A DNA stretch of 64,000 nucleotides from Romboutsia sp. CE17 (GCF_012317385.1 NZ_CP051144.1:744001-808000), one strand, 5' to 3'; shown: positions 27,814 to 37,770, numbered from the stretch's first letter. Notes: generated by a model not told the origin, from the letters alone. Translations and numbers: made by a program.

Positions 27814-28665
27814 ATGGAACTTTGGTATACAGAAGAGTGGACTGATAATGTTCGTTTATCAATAAAAATAGACAAACACTTATTTAGTAATCAGTCAGAG
27901 TTTCAAAGAGTTGATGTATTTGATAGTAAAGAGTTTGGTAAGTTTTTAACTTTAGATGGACTTATGATGGTAAATTATAAAGATGAATTTATATATCATG
28001 ATATGATAGTTCATGTTCCAATGGCAACTAATATGAATATAAAAAATGTATTAGTTATAGGTGGTGGAGACGGAGGTACTGTTAGAGAACTTACCAGATA
28101 TCCTCAAATAGAAAAAATAGATATGGTTGAAATAGATAAAATGGTTGTAGATGCATCTAGAGAATTTATAGATATATGTGCCTGTAAATTAGATGATAAA
28201 AGAGTAAATTTATTTTATGAAGATGGGGTTGCATTTGTTAAGAATTCTAAGAATAAGTCATATGATCTAATTATAGTAGATTCAACAGATCCAATAGGTC
28301 CTGGAGAAGGGTTATTTTCAGTAGATTTTTATAATGATTGTTATAGAATACTAACGGATGAAGGAATACTTGTAAATCAAAATGAAAGTCCATATTTTGA
28401 TTTTAATGCAAAAGAGATGAAAAGAGCTAATGCTAAAATATCTGATATATTTGAAATATCTAAAGTATATCAAGCTCATATACCAACTTATCCATCAGGT
28501 CATTGGTTATTTGGGTTCGCATCTAAAAAGTTAGATCCAATAAAAAATCAAAATAAAGAAGCTTGGGAAAGCTTAAATTTAAAAACTAAGTACTATAATA
28601 GTGATATACATATAGGATCATTTATGCTTCCTCAATATGTAAAGGAGATGTTAAATGGTAAATAA
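27814..28665 (+). CDS. speE: Spermidine synthase
   Basis: 283 residues. The Rossmann methyltransferase-like fold carries VLVIGGGDGGTVREL (dcSAM binding), VEIDKMVV and the catalytic VDSTDPIGPGEGLFS segment. It transfers an aminopropyl group from decarboxylated SAM to putrescine. TTTGGAGGATTAAT precedes ATG. Its last 11 bases overlap speB, indicating translational coupling. Confidence 0.95.
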   Translation: MELWYTEEWTDNVRLSIKIDKHLFSNQSEFQRVDVFDSKEFGKFLTLDGLMMVNYKDEFIYHDMIVHVPMATNMNIKNVLVIGGGDGGTVRELTRYPQIEKIDMVEIDKMVVDASREFIDICACKLDDKRVNLFYEDGVAFVKNSKNKSYDLIIVDSTDPIGPGEGLFSVDFYNDCYRILTDEGILVNQNESPYFDFNAKEMKRANAKISDIFEISKVYQAHIPTYPSGHWLFGFASKKLDPIKNQNKEAWESLNLKTKYYNSDIHIGSFMLPQYVKEMLNGK

Positions 28666-29551
28666 ATTTTCCTACATAAATACTTTTATGAGTATGGATA
28701 CTCCTTATGAAGAAGCTGATGTAGTTGTATTTGGTGTAGGTTTTGATGGAACAACATCTAACAGACCGGGAACAAGATTTGCAAGCAGTGCTATGAGGTC
28801 TGAGTTTTATGGACTTGAAACATATAGTCCAAAATTAGATTTAGATTTAGATGATTATAAGATTTGTGATATTGGAGACTTGCAGCTTAGTATAGGTAAT
28901 ACAGATACTGTATTAGATGAAATATATGAAGGGGTAAAAAATATCATAAAAGATAATAAAATACCTTTTATGATAGGTGGGGAGCATTTAGTTACTTTTC
29001 CAGCATTTAAAGCTGTTTATGAAAAGTATAGTGATATATTTGTAATTCATTTTGATGCTCATACTGATTTAAGAGAAGAGTACAATAATAATAAACATTC
29101 TCATGCGACTGTAATAAAAAGAATATGGGATATAGTAGGAGATAATAGAATATACCAATTTGGTATAAGATCGGGTACAAAAGAAGAGTTTAACTTTGCA
29201 TTAAAAGAAAAACATACTTATATGGAAGTTTCAACAATAGATACTTTTGAAAAAATAGTAAGAGATTTAAAGAAAAAAAATGTATATTTAACTATAGATT
29301 TAGATGTATTAGATCCGTCAATATTTCCGGGAACAGGAACACCAGAACCTGGAGGGTTAACATATAATGAATTCGAAAAAATATTTAGAATTCTGAAATA
29401 TTCGCATGTAAACTTAGTTGGTTGCGATATAGTTGAATTAAGCCCAGATTATGATAATACGAACGTATCAACTGTAACAGCGTGTAAAATTTTAAGAGAA
29501 CTTACTTTAGTAGTAGCTAATAACTATAATAAACTTTTAGGAGGAGAATAA
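28655..29551 (+). CDS. speB: Agmatinase
   Basis: 298 residues, ureohydrolase family. The Mn ligands are visible in [17 protein letters not shown] and [10 protein letters not shown], with GTGTPEPGG typical of agmatinases. It converts agmatine to putrescine and urea, linking SpeA to SpeE. ATG at 28655 lies within the 3' end of speE, behind AAAGGAGATG. metK starts two bases after its stop. Confidence 0.94.
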   Translation: MVNKFSYINTFMSMDTPYEEADVVVFGVGFDGTTSNRPGTRFASSAMRSEFYGLETYSPKLDLDLDDYKICDIGDLQLSIGNTDTVLDEIYEGVKNIIKDNKIPFMIGGEHLVTFPAFKAVYEKYSDIFVIHFDAHTDLREEYNNNKHSHATVIKRIWDIVGDNRIYQFGIRSGTKEEFNFALKEKHTYMEVSTIDTFEKIVRDLKKKNVYLTIDLDVLDPSIFPGTGTPEPGGLTYNEFEKIFRILKYSHVNLVGCDIVELSPDYDNTNVSTVTACKILRELTLVVANNYNKLLGGE

Positions 29552-29553
29552 AA

Positions 29554-30756
29554 ATGGCAAGACATTTATTTACATCCGAATCAGTTACTGAAGGTCATCC
29601 AGATAAAATCTGTGATCAAATATCAGATGCAATATTAGATGCATTATTAGAACAGGATAGTGAATCAAGAGTAGCTTGTGAAACAGCAGTAACAACAGGA
29701 CTAGTATTTGTAGCAGGGGAAATAAGTACAAAAGCTTATGTAGATATACCAAAATTAGTAAGAGATACAGTAAGAGAAATAGGATATGATAGAGCTAAAT
29801 ATGGATTTGACTGTGATACTTGCTCAGTTATAACCTCAATAGATGAACAATCTGGAGATATAGCTATGGGTGTTGATGAAGCTTTAGAAAATAGAGATGG
29901 AGAACAAGTAGAAGATGAGATTGAAAAAGTAGGTGCTGGGGATCAAGGTATAATGTTCGGTTTTGCATGTAATGAAACTAAAGAATTGATGCCACTTCCA
30001 ATATCTTTAGCTCATAAATTAGCAAGGAGATTAACGGAAGTTAGAAAATCTGGATTATTAGAGTATTTAAGACCAGATGGAAAAACTCAAGTTACAGTTG
30101 AATATGAAGGAAATACTCCTGTAAGAGTTCACACTGTTCTTATATCCACTCAACATGGAGAAGAAGTAAGTAATGAAAAAATTAGAGAAGATTTAATAAA
30201 GCACGTAATATCATATGTTATACCAACTGAATTATTAGATGAAGAAACTATGATATATATAAACCCAACAGGGAGATTCGTTATAGGTGGTCCACAAGGA
30301 GATACAGGACTTACTGGAAGAAAGATAATAATAGATACCTATGGAGGATACTCAAGGCATGGAGGGGGAGCATTCTCTGGAAAAGATCCTACAAAAGTTG
30401 ATAGATCAGCAGCTTATGCAGCAAGATATGTTGCTAAAAATATAGTTGCAGCAGGGCTTGCTAGCAAATGTGAAATAGAGCTTGCATACGCAATTGGTGT
30501 TGCAAAGCCACTATCAATATTTATAGATACTTTTGGAACTGGTGAAGTTAGTGAAGAAAGATTAGTACAATTAGTTAACAATAATTTTGATTTAAGACCA
30601 GGAGCTATAATAAGGGACTTAGAGCTTAGAAAACCTATTTATAGAAAAGTTGCAGCATATGGACATTTTGGTAGGACAGATTTAGACTTACCATGGGAAA
30701 GAACAGATAAAGCGGAAATTTTAAGAAAAGAAGCATTAGAATTTGTAATGGCTTAA
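29554..30756 (+). CDS. metK: S-adenosylmethionine synthetase
   Basis: 400 residues, full length. Signature motifs are [20 protein letters not shown] at the N-terminus, [10 protein letters not shown] and [16 protein letters not shown]. It makes SAM from methionine and ATP. Its place as the last gene of the spe operon supplies the SAM that SpeD consumes, so the operon is self-contained. Whether another metK exists elsewhere cannot be told. GGAGGAGAATAAAA precedes ATG. Confidence 0.97.
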   Translation: MARHLFTSESVTEGHPDKICDQISDAILDALLEQDSESRVACETAVTTGLVFVAGEISTKAYVDIPKLVRDTVREIGYDRAKYGFDCDTCSVITSIDEQSGDIAMGVDEALENRDGEQVEDEIEKVGAGDQGIMFGFACNETKELMPLPISLAHKLARRLTEVRKSGLLEYLRPDGKTQVTVEYEGNTPVRVHTVLISTQHGEEVSNEKIREDLIKHVISYVIPTELLDEETMIYINPTGRFVIGGPQGDTGLTGRKIIIDTYGGYSRHGGGAFSGKDPTKVDRSAAYAARYVAKNIVAAGLASKCEIELAYAIGVAKPLSIFIDTFGTGEVSEERLVQLVNNNFDLRPGAIIRDLELRKPIYRKVAAYGHFGRTDLDLPWERTDKAEILRKEALEFVMA

Positions 30757-30757
30757 T

Positions 30758-30796
30758 AAAAAGACTATTAGCTTAGGTGAGGCTAATAGTCTTTTT
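30758..30796 (+). terminator. Terminator of the spe-metK operon
   Basis: Perfect 15-bp stem AAAAAGACTATTAGC / GCTAATAGTCTTTTT, then T's. Confidence 0.92.
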
Positions 30797-30913
30797 TATT
30801 TTAGTATTATTTATTATAAAAATTAGTATTTATTTGTAAACTTTTTGGATTAACTTGAATATGTTAATATAAAATGTCATTAATTTATACTAATTTAAGG
30901 GGATAGATATAAG

Positions 30914-31273
30914 ATGAAAAAAATGAAAATTTTTGAATCAGCAGAGTGTACAGTAGAACAAACTCCTGGTGCTAAAAAAGATTTGGAACTTATGCGAGTT
31001 CATATAATATTAAGTACATTAAGAAGTAATGGTATAGATGTCGAACGCTATAATATAGTTTATGATAAATCTCCATTTATTGAAAATAAAAAAGTATATA
31101 TGATATTAGAAGATGATGGGATTGAGAGTTTACCTATAATAGTCATAGATGATGAAGTTGTAATGGTTGGAAGATACCCATCTAGAGGAGAATTTGCTAA
31201 ACTATTAGGAATATCAAAAAATATACTAATAAATAAACAAAATAATGGAATTTTAAGATATTTAGACATGTGA
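30914..31273 (+). CDS. ArsD-like protein lacking the vicinal cysteines
   Basis: 119 residues, thioredoxin-like ArsD fold. The start (MKKMKIFESAECT), ELMRV, LRSNGIDVERYN, PIIVIDDEVVMVGRYPSRGEFAKLLGI and overall length align with the arsenite metallochaperone. Of the three As(III) ligands Cys12-Cys13-Cys18 only Cys12 remains, and positions 13 and 18 are Thr and Pro. It has no other cysteine. There is no arsA, arsB or arsR nearby, so an arsenic role is unlikely as it stands. GGGGATAG precedes ATG. Confidence 0.75.
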   Translation: MKKMKIFESAECTVEQTPGAKKDLELMRVHIILSTLRSNGIDVERYNIVYDKSPFIENKKVYMILEDDGIESLPIIVIDDEVVMVGRYPSRGEFAKLLGISKNILINKQNNGILRYLDM

Positions 31274-31276
31274 GTT

Positions 31277-31324
31277 AAAAAGGTGCTTAAAGATTGGTAA
31301 AATCAGTCTTTAAGCACCTAATTT
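31277..31324 (+). terminator. Terminator of the ArsD-like gene
   Basis: 16-bp stem with one mismatch, AGGTGCTTAAAGATTG / CAGTCTTTAAGCACCT, followed by AATTTT. Confidence 0.82.
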
Positions 31325-31463
31325 TATATCAAACAGATTATAGAAAAGTATGTAAAATAAAAATAATATTCTACCTTATAAATCTTTTAGATTATTAGTA
31401 ACTAAAGAAATTTAATATACATAATATATATGAAGTAAATGATTGGCAAAAGGGGGAGAGAGT

Positions 31464-32081
31464 TTGGATTGTATAAAAATTAAAAGTGGAACATCTTTGT
31501 TAAGAGTATTTCATGCAGCGCCGCAGTCATTGCCTGTAGATGTATATATAAATGAAAAACTAGCCTTTAGTAATCTCAAGTATAAGGAATTTTCAAATTA
31601 TAAAATATTATCTGAAGGTGAGTATAGAATAGATGTATTTGTAGCAGGAGATATGACAAAGCCTATTATAAGTGGAGCTCTAGAGTTAGAAGAAGGGCAA
31701 ATATTAACTATAGCCGCTATTGGAGACAAAGATAAATTAGAATTATTAGTTATAGATGATCATTCAGATAAATTTGCAAATACAGAGAAAAGTTCTTTTA
31801 GAGCAGTACACTTATCTCCAAACACGCCCAATATAGATATCTATGTTAATGGGAAAGATTTAATAACAGATTTAGAATATAAGCAAAATACAAGTTATTT
31901 AGATGTTAAGCAAGATAGATACAATATGGATGTAGTATTAAGTGAAAGCGAAATGATGGTTTTATGTTTCTCATCTACATTAAAGGTTGATAGAATATAT
32001 ACTATATATATAATAGGGGATTTGCCAAACCTAGAAGCAATTCAATCTGTAGATGGAAATACTTACTTATGTAAGAGTTAA
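31464..32081 (+). CDS. Protein with two DUF4397 repeats, no export signal
   Basis: 205 residues from TTG 31464, with GGGGGAG five bases upstream. The TTG at 31443 precedes that site. Two DUF4397 units of about 95 residues follow each other: LRVFHAAPQSLPVDVYINEK and FRAVHLSPNTPNIDIYVNGK each start a unit, and each ends near ...TIxxIGD. DUF4397 proteins are usually exported, but this one has no signal peptide or anchor. Function unknown. The membrane protein 25 bases downstream is likely in the same operon. Confidence 0.78.
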   Translation: MDCIKIKSGTSLLRVFHAAPQSLPVDVYINEKLAFSNLKYKEFSNYKILSEGEYRIDVFVAGDMTKPIISGALELEEGQILTIAAIGDKDKLELLVIDDHSDKFANTEKSSFRAVHLSPNTPNIDIYVNGKDLITDLEYKQNTSYLDVKQDRYNMDVVLSESEMMVLCFSSTLKVDRIYTIYIIGDLPNLEAIQSVDGNTYLCKS

Positions 32082-32106
32082 TTATTAAGTAGCAGGATGT
32101 GATACT

Positions 32107-32622
32107 ATGAAGTGTAATAGAAAAGGTGTTTTAAGAGCTGAGATAAGTCATGATTGGAATAATCTTAACCTAGCAGCTCAAATTTTAGTATGCATAGGAG
32201 GGATCATATTTGCATCGACAGTGTTTATGGTATTTTATAAAACTAAAGACGATACCTTGTATAAAGTTATAGAGGTAGTATTTAGATCATCTCTTGCTTC
32301 AATATTTGGGTTTGTACTTAGTTCAAATATAAAAAATACAAATCCTCAAATTATAAACAAATCAAAGAATGAGGATGATGAAAGGTCTATTACAGAAGTA
32401 GAAAATGAAGATGATTGTATTAAGTATGTTAATTATAAAGAAGGAAACTCTATACAAATTGTTATAGCGTTTGTAATTAGTATAGTTTGCGCATTATCTA
32501 TACTAGCTATATATATATACGATTTGAGACAAGATTTGCCATCTATAACTATGTTTAGAGACTTTATGTGCAGCTCTATAGGTTTTTTATTAGGTGAATC
32601 TAAAATAAAAAAAGATATATAA
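32107..32622 (+). CDS. Uncharacterised four-helix membrane protein
   Basis: 171 residues with two N-terminal hydrophobic segments (about 24-45 and 58-78), a charged loop (about 85-115) rich in Asp and Glu, and two more segments (about 120-140 and 145-165). No family recognised. A spacing of 25 bases from the DUF4397 gene and a shared terminator suggest one transcript. CAGGATGTG precedes ATG. Confidence 0.6.
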   Translation: MKCNRKGVLRAEISHDWNNLNLAAQILVCIGGIIFASTVFMVFYKTKDDTLYKVIEVVFRSSLASIFGFVLSSNIKNTNPQIINKSKNEDDERSITEVENEDDCIKYVNYKEGNSIQIVIAFVISIVCALSILAIYIYDLRQDLPSITMFRDFMCSSIGFLLGESKIKKDI

Positions 32623-32666
32623 ATAAAGAATCCTATAAAATATATATTTTATAGGATTCTTTATTT
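32621..32666 (+). terminator. Terminator of the DUF4397 operon
   Basis: Perfect 20-bp stem that starts AAATAAAGAATCC and returns as GGATTCTTTATTT. A small AT loop separates the arms. Confidence 0.9.
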
Positions 32667-32773
32667 ATATATAATATTTAACAAATTTATCACAGAATAA
32701 ACTAACTTTATAAATTAAAATTTGAATTAATAGCAAATAGACTTAATGAAAATATAATAATAAATGCTATTGT

Positions 32774-33049
32774 TTATTTTAATTCTATAATAAATGCTTG
32801 AGTCTGTGGTGGAATGCTCATAGTCATTATAGGAGAATGATAAACATATATTAAATCTCCAACCTGAAGATCATTAAGAGTGATTTCATTGTAATTTTCA
32901 TCCATTACCAATGTTGTTTCGCTGGCAATTAAAATTGTAGCTGTGTATATGTCATTTACATCAGTTGCAATTGTAATAAAGGATAATCCTGGTTGTATAT
33001 TTTCGTTTATTTCAACTATAGTACCTCTTTTAAAAAACAACACTTCAAT
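32774..33049 (-). CDS. Uncharacterised beta-rich small protein, unusual start
   Basis: About 91 residues, mostly predicted beta strand, resembling a small OB-like barrel, ending IPPQTQAFIIEL. Family not recognised. The ribosome site AGAGGTGAG is followed nine bases later by ATT (33049), in frame. GTG 33043 is 15 bases away. A TTG at 33048 has good spacing but is in another frame, which meets this one at a T-TTA-AAA heptamer. So the start may be ATT or GTG, or the frames may be joined by slippage. Confidence 0.55.
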   Translation of the reverse strand: MEVLFFKRGTIVEINENIQPGLSFITIATDVNDIYTATILIASETTLVMDENYNEITLNDLQVGDLIYVYHSPIMTMSIPPQTQAFIIELK

Positions 33050-33228
33050 TTTATCTCACCTCTAATCAATTGATATCTTAATAATATAGTATTCAAAATC
33101 TTTTTTTACGTTAACAAATATATCAATTAATAATTTCTATAAATAAATATATTTATTACTGTCATATAAATATATTTATCATATATAAATAATATAATAA
33201 AAATCCTATCAATAAGGAGGTTTAGGTA

Positions 33229-33627
33229 TTGAAAAAAATTTCAAGACTTTATAAGTATGGAATGAATATTAAGATGCATGCTGCATTATACTCAATTGCA
33301 CTACTAATTATTATATCTATGGTGAAATTATTACAAGGTATAAATAGTATAGAAGTTTCTATAGTATTTCAAGTATTTATAGTCTCTTTAGTGTTGGGAT
33401 TTATTGATTTAGCTTGTTTTCCTATAGATAAAAAACTAATTAAAGAACAGTTTATTTTTAATTCAATTATATGGATAGGATGTGCAAATTTCTTGTTTAT
33501 ACCATCAGCTATAGTTTTTAACTGGTTTGAAGGATTAAGTATTTTTTTTTATAGTTTAATTTTGTTTATATTAGAAATAGGTTTAATGTCTATTTTGTAT
33601 GGCTTATATGTAGAATATAAATATTAA
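33229..33627 (+). CDS. Uncharacterised four-helix membrane protein (DUF3021-like topology)
   Basis: 132 residues, TTG start with AAGGAGG eight bases upstream. Four hydrophobic segments (about 18-36, 44-64, 75-95, 102-125) and basic ends. Its size and topology resemble DUF3021 proteins, but no diagnostic motif is visible. Monocistronic, with its own terminator. Confidence 0.6.
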   Translation: MKKISRLYKYGMNIKMHAALYSIALLIIISMVKLLQGINSIEVSIVFQVFIVSLVLGFIDLACFPIDKKLIKEQFIFNSIIWIGCANFLFIPSAIVFNWFEGLSIFFYSLILFILEIGLMSILYGLYVEYKY

Positions 33628-33674
33628 TTGTTATTAAAATATATTTTATATCAAGTAAATTTTTATAATATATT

Positions 33675-33707
33675 AAAAGGCTATCTTATGTAAGATAGTC
33701 TTTTTTT
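33675..33707 (+). terminator. Terminator
   Basis: 14-bp stem AAAAGGCTATCTTA / TAAGATAGTCTTTT with a two-base loop, then T's. Lies after the membrane protein gene at 33229. Confidence 0.88.
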
Positions 33708-33849
33708 ATTATACAAAATTCATATAATAGAATCCTATTACTATATGTAGATTTTTTATGAAATTAATATAAAATAGAAAAAACATGCAAAATAAATATT
33801 AATAGGATATAATTAAATATAAAATATTTTAGTGACATTAGGGGGAATT

Positions 33850-34350
33850 ATGAAGAAAATAATGGGAGTAGTGCTAGTTAGCATTACATTTATATTAGTT
33901 TTTTTTGCTCATAATAATATTTATTCAATACCAGAAAAAAGTATAGAAAAATATATTTGCAAAAGTTTGAATTATAATGGAGAAAATTTCAAAATACTTA
34001 AGGAAGAATACGTAAGTGGGACAAAGGCAATAGTCTTTTCTACTTGTGATGATAAAAGTAAAATAGGAATAGCACTTCTTAACAAAGGTCTTAATAATCA
34101 ATACAGTATTGAAAGAATTATTAATGGAAGTCAAAGATATACAATTTATAAAAATTATTTATTTAAAGAATACTTAATAGAAGTTGGAGATAATAGGGAT
34201 GGATATCTATCTTATATTGGAGCTAAAGGCAGATCAGGAGACCTTCAAAAGATAAGTATTGAAAAAGACTTCTTTATTAAATTTATTAATATTAATAAAT
34301 TTAATGGATACAATTTTTATAATTATAAAAATAAAATTGTAGATATCTAA
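33850..34350 (+). CDS. Uncharacterised exported or anchored protein
   Basis: 166 residues from ATG 33850, behind AGGGGGAATT. A GTG at 33832 precedes that site. The N-terminus is a signal or anchor (KKIMGVVLVSITFILVFFA). The rest is a mixed alpha/beta extracytoplasmic domain with no lipobox and no recognised motif. A GNAT gene starts 12 bases downstream, so the two are probably co-transcribed. Confidence 0.6.
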   Translation: MKKIMGVVLVSITFILVFFAHNNIYSIPEKSIEKYICKSLNYNGENFKILKEEYVSGTKAIVFSTCDDKSKIGIALLNKGLNNQYSIERIINGSQRYTIYKNYLFKEYLIEVGDNRDGYLSYIGAKGRSGDLQKISIEKDFFIKFININKFNGYNFYNYKNKIVDI

Positions 34351-34362
34351 GGGAGGAATAAT

Positions 34363-34866
34363 ATGAATTTAAGAAAATCAACAGAACATGATGTAAACAG
34401 TATAATGAATATAATACAGCAAGCACAGGAATATTTTAAAGAAAATGGTATAGATCAATGGCAAAATGGTTATCCAAATCATGATACTATAAAAAATGAT
34501 ATAAATAATGAAGAATCTTATGTATTAGTAAGTAATGATGATATAATTGCTACAGCGTCATTATCATTTAATGGAGAGGAAACATATAATGTAATTTATG
34601 ATGGAGAATGGTTAAGTTATGATAAATATGCTGTTATACATAGAGTAGCAGTACAATCTAACTGTAAAGGAAAAGGTATTTCAGGAAAAGTTTTTGATAA
34701 ATTAGAAAAAATTTGCTTAAGTAATAATATCCGTAGTATAAAAATAGATACACATAAGGATAATATATCAATGCAAAATCTTCTAAAAAAATGTGGTTTC
34801 AAGCAGTGTGGCAGAATATTATTAACAGATAATAGTGAAAGAATTGCTTTTGAAAAATTATTATAG
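34363..34866 (+). CDS. GNAT family N-acetyltransferase
   Basis: 167 residues. The acetyl-CoA motif is in VAVQSNCKGKGISGKVFDKL (an R/QxxGxG/A-type loop), preceded by strand IHRVAV and followed by IKIDTHKDN and FKQCGRI. The acceptor cannot be inferred. AAGGGAGGAATAAT precedes ATG. Confidence 0.85.
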   Translation: MNLRKSTEHDVNSIMNIIQQAQEYFKENGIDQWQNGYPNHDTIKNDINNEESYVLVSNDDIIATASLSFNGEETYNVIYDGEWLSYDKYAVIHRVAVQSNCKGKGISGKVFDKLEKICLSNNIRSIKIDTHKDNISMQNLLKKCGFKQCGRILLTDNSERIAFEKLL

Positions 34867-34956
34867 TAGTTATTAATTTTTAGCATATAAGGCTTTAGAA
34901 AAATCTAAACAAGGTATTTATATAAAAGTTTTATTTAAAATCTAAATAAGATTTAT

Positions 34957-34995
34957 AAAATAAGATCGGTAATTTACTATTACCGATCTTATTTT
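34957..34995. terminator. Bidirectional terminator
   Basis: 17-bp stem AAAATAAGATCGGTAAT / ATTACCGATCTTATTTT between the convergent GNAT and L,D-transpeptidase genes. Confidence 0.92.
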
Positions 34996-35014
34996 ATAAA
35001 ATATAATAATTAAA

Positions 35015-35857
35015 TTAATTTATAATTATAGTAGTTGTATCCAACACATTATCATAAATCCACTGAGCATTTTCTACTGCAAGTCTAATGCATCCATGGC
35101 TTAGAGCCATTCCTAATCTATCATCAATTATTTCAGTTCCTTCAGAGTTAAATAAAATAGAATGATAATAGTAACTACCTCGGATTCTAGTTGCATATTT
35201 TACACTATAAGTATCAGAGCCAAAGTAAGGTTTTCTACCACTTACATAGAATGTACCTTTTATAGTTGGTGTGCTAGGCTTGCCAATAGTACAATCCCAT
35301 TTAAAAAGTAAGATCCATAGACCATTACTACCTTTTTCAAAAATATAAGTAAGTTTATTTTTTAAATCTGTTGTAATTAAATTCATAGTTGGGCTTTTGA
35401 TATTATTCTCATTTACAAATCTAGTCATATCAGTGTAAAAATAATCAAATTTGTATCCTTCTGGAGGATTTCCGTCATCAGATAAGAAGTAGCTAAATAT
35501 ATAACCTTCTTGATTATTATATATAACATGGCTCCAATCACCATTTACTGATAAAACTTGAACTCTAGATTTTGCTGGAACTACAGTAACTGGATTTGAT
35601 TCAGAAGATGGGTAAGATCTTAAAATTACATTTGTCCAAGTAAATTTTGTTACTGACAGATACTCATTGTATACATATCCCTTTTGGCCGTTATATATTA
35701 CATCATACCAATCTTCTTCAGCATCTACTACTTCAACTTTAGATCCTGCAGGTATTACAGTTATTATATTAGCAGATGTGGATTTTTTATCCCTTAGATT
35801 TAGATTAGCTAAAGTATATTTATATGAATCCTGTTCTTGCCTTTTATATTTTCTCAT
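35015..35857 (-). CDS. SH3b-SH3b-L,D-transpeptidase (YkuD)
   Basis: 280 residues. Two bacterial SH3 domains (about 15-70 and 74-128) precede a YkuD catalytic domain with the active-site motif SHGCIRLA near residue 255 and the upstream YYHSILF histidine. Such enzymes make 3-3 cross-links in peptidoglycan, which are abundant in C. difficile. No signal peptide is visible at the N-terminus (MRKYKRQEQDSYKYTLANLN). If the start is right, export or a mother-cell location needs explaining. GAGGTGTAGT precedes ATG. Confidence 0.85.
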   Translation of the reverse strand: MRKYKRQEQDSYKYTLANLNLRDKKSTSANIITVIPAGSKVEVVDAEEDWYDVIYNGQKGYVYNEYLSVTKFTWTNVILRSYPSSESNPVTVVPAKSRVQVLSVNGDWSHVIYNNQEGYIFSYFLSDDGNPPEGYKFDYFYTDMTRFVNENNIKSPTMNLITTDLKNKLTYIFEKGSNGLWILLFKWDCTIGKPSTPTIKGTFYVSGRKPYFGSDTYSVKYATRIRGSYYYHSILFNSEGTEIIDDRLGMALSHGCIRLAVENAQWIYDNVLDTTTIIIN

Positions 35858-36027
35858 ACTACACCTCTAAATTTAGTTTTTACAATATCATATGAAATTT
35901 TTTATCTATTTGTGAAGTATTTTATATAGCACAGTAATATTTAACATTACTACAAAATTAGATGTAACACTTATATATCGTTATAAAAAATGAATTGCTT
36001 ATAAAATATTATCTAAAAATATTAACT

Positions 36028-36043
36028 TGTAACATATGTTACA
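36028..36043. promoter_or_regulatory. 16-bp palindrome, likely CRP/FNR-type operator of hcp
   Basis: TGTAACATATGTTACA, perfect. The -10 box TATAAT at 36065-36070 predicts a transcription start near 36077, placing the dyad centre at about -41.5. That is the class II activator position used by CRP/FNR proteins, which include HcpR, the known regulator of hcp in several anaerobes. No good -35 box is present, as expected for an activated promoter. Confidence 0.65.
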
Positions 36044-36110
36044 GAATTTTTTTGTATTTGAATATATAATGTGTATATAAAATAAACATTATAATTTGGA
36101 GGAATAAAAA

Positions 36111-37748
36111 ATGGAAAACTTAATGTTTTGCTATCAATGTCAAGAAACTGCAGGTTGTACAGGATGTACTAAGTTTGGAGTTTGTGGTAAATCACCAGAT
36201 TTAGCAAGAATGCAAGATTTGTTAATATATACAACTAAAGGATTATCAGAAGTAACAACAAGACTTAGATCAGAAGGAAAAGAAGTAAATAAAGATATTA
36301 ATCACTTAATTACTATAAATTTATTTACTACAATAACTAATGCTAACTTTGATGATGAAGTATTTTACTTAAGGGTTAAAGAAACTTTAGACGTTAAAGA
36401 GGCTTTATTATCTAAATTAGAAAATAAAGAAAACTTATCAGAAGCGGCATTATGGAATGCAACGTCAAAAGAAGAAATGGATGAAAAATCAACTAAAGTA
36501 GGAGTATTATCTACTAAAGATGAAGATAGAAGAAGTTTAATAGAACTTATAACATATGGTTTAAAAGGTATGTCAGCTTATATGAAGCATGCTAATGCAT
36601 TAGGATATGACAGTGAAGATATAAATGCATTTATGCAAGCAACTTTAGCTAAAACTTTAGATGATAGCTTATCTATAGATGAATTAATAGCTTTAACTTT
36701 AGAAACTGGTAAAGTAGGGGTAGATGGAATGGCACTACTTGATAGTGCAAATACTGGAACTTATGGACATCCAGAAATAACTAAAGTTAACATAGGAGTT
36801 AGAAATAATCCAGGAATACTTGTATCAGGACATGATTTAAAAGATTTAGAGTTATTATTAAAGCAAACAGAAGGAACAGGAGTAGATGTTTATACTCATT
36901 CTGAAATGTTACCAGCTCATTACTATCCAGCATTTAAAAAATATTCTCATTTTGCAGGAAATTATGGAAATGCTTGGTGGAAACAAAAAGAAGAATTCGA
37001 AAGCTTCAATGGTCCAATACTAATGACTACAAACTGTATAGTACCACCAAAGGATAGTTACAAAGATAGAATATACACTACAGGAGCAGCTGGATTTGTA
37101 GGAGTTAAGCATATAAAAGGTATAAGTGAAGATAATAAAGATTTCTCAGAAATAATAGAGCAAGCTAAAAAATGTGCTCCTCCAACAGAAATAGAAACTG
37201 GAGAAATAGTAGGTGGGTTTGCACATAATCAAGTATTTGCACTAGCAGACAAAGTAGTAGAAGCTGTTAAAAGTGGAGCTATAAAGAAATTCTTTGTAAT
37301 GGCAGGATGTGATGGAAGAGCTAAATCTAGAAATTACTACACTGACTTTGCTGCAAAATTACCAAAAGATACAGTAATACTTACTGCAGGATGTGCAAAA
37401 TATAAATATAATAAACTAAACTTAGGTGATATAAATGGAATACCTAGAGTATTAGATGCAGGTCAATGTAATGACTCTTACTCATTAGCTCTTATAGCAT
37501 TAAAATTAAAAGAAGTATTTGAGTTACAAGACATAAATGAATTACCAATAGCATTTAATATAGCTTGGTATGAACAAAAAGCTGTAATAGTATTATTATC
37601 ATTATTATATTTAGGTGTTAAGAACATACACTTAGGACCAACTTTACCAGCATTCTTATCACCAAATGTAGCTAAAGTTTTAGTTGAAAACTTTGGGATA
37701 GGCGGAATAACTAATGTTGAAGATGATTTAAAAATGTTCTTAGGATAA
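36111..37748 (+). CDS. hcp: Hybrid-cluster protein (hydroxylamine reductase)
   Basis: 545 residues. The N-terminal Cys motif ([20 protein letters not shown]) binds the Fe-S cluster. Ligands of the hybrid Fe-S-O cluster occur in [29 protein letters not shown] and AGQCNDSYS. The enzyme acts on NO or hydroxylamine in anaerobes. GGAGGAATAAAAA precedes ATG. It heads a three-gene operon with the hemerythrin-like and DUF1858 genes, and the palindrome upstream suggests control by a CRP/FNR-type protein. Confidence 0.95.
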   Translation: MENLMFCYQCQETAGCTGCTKFGVCGKSPDLARMQDLLIYTTKGLSEVTTRLRSEGKEVNKDINHLITINLFTTITNANFDDEVFYLRVKETLDVKEALLSKLENKENLSEAALWNATSKEEMDEKSTKVGVLSTKDEDRRSLIELITYGLKGMSAYMKHANALGYDSEDINAFMQATLAKTLDDSLSIDELIALTLETGKVGVDGMALLDSANTGTYGHPEITKVNIGVRNNPGILVSGHDLKDLELLLKQTEGTGVDVYTHSEMLPAHYYPAFKKYSHFAGNYGNAWWKQKEEFESFNGPILMTTNCIVPPKDSYKDRIYTTGAAGFVGVKHIKGISEDNKDFSEIIEQAKKCAPPTEIETGEIVGGFAHNQVFALADKVVEAVKSGAIKKFFVMAGCDGRAKSRNYYTDFAAKLPKDTVILTAGCAKYKYNKLNLGDINGIPRVLDAGQCNDSYSLALIALKLKEVFELQDINELPIAFNIAWYEQKAVIVLLSLLYLGVKNIHLGPTLPAFLSPNVAKVLVENFGIGGITNVEDDLKMFLG

Positions 37749-37770
37749 TTAGCTTTTGAAGGAGAAATAT

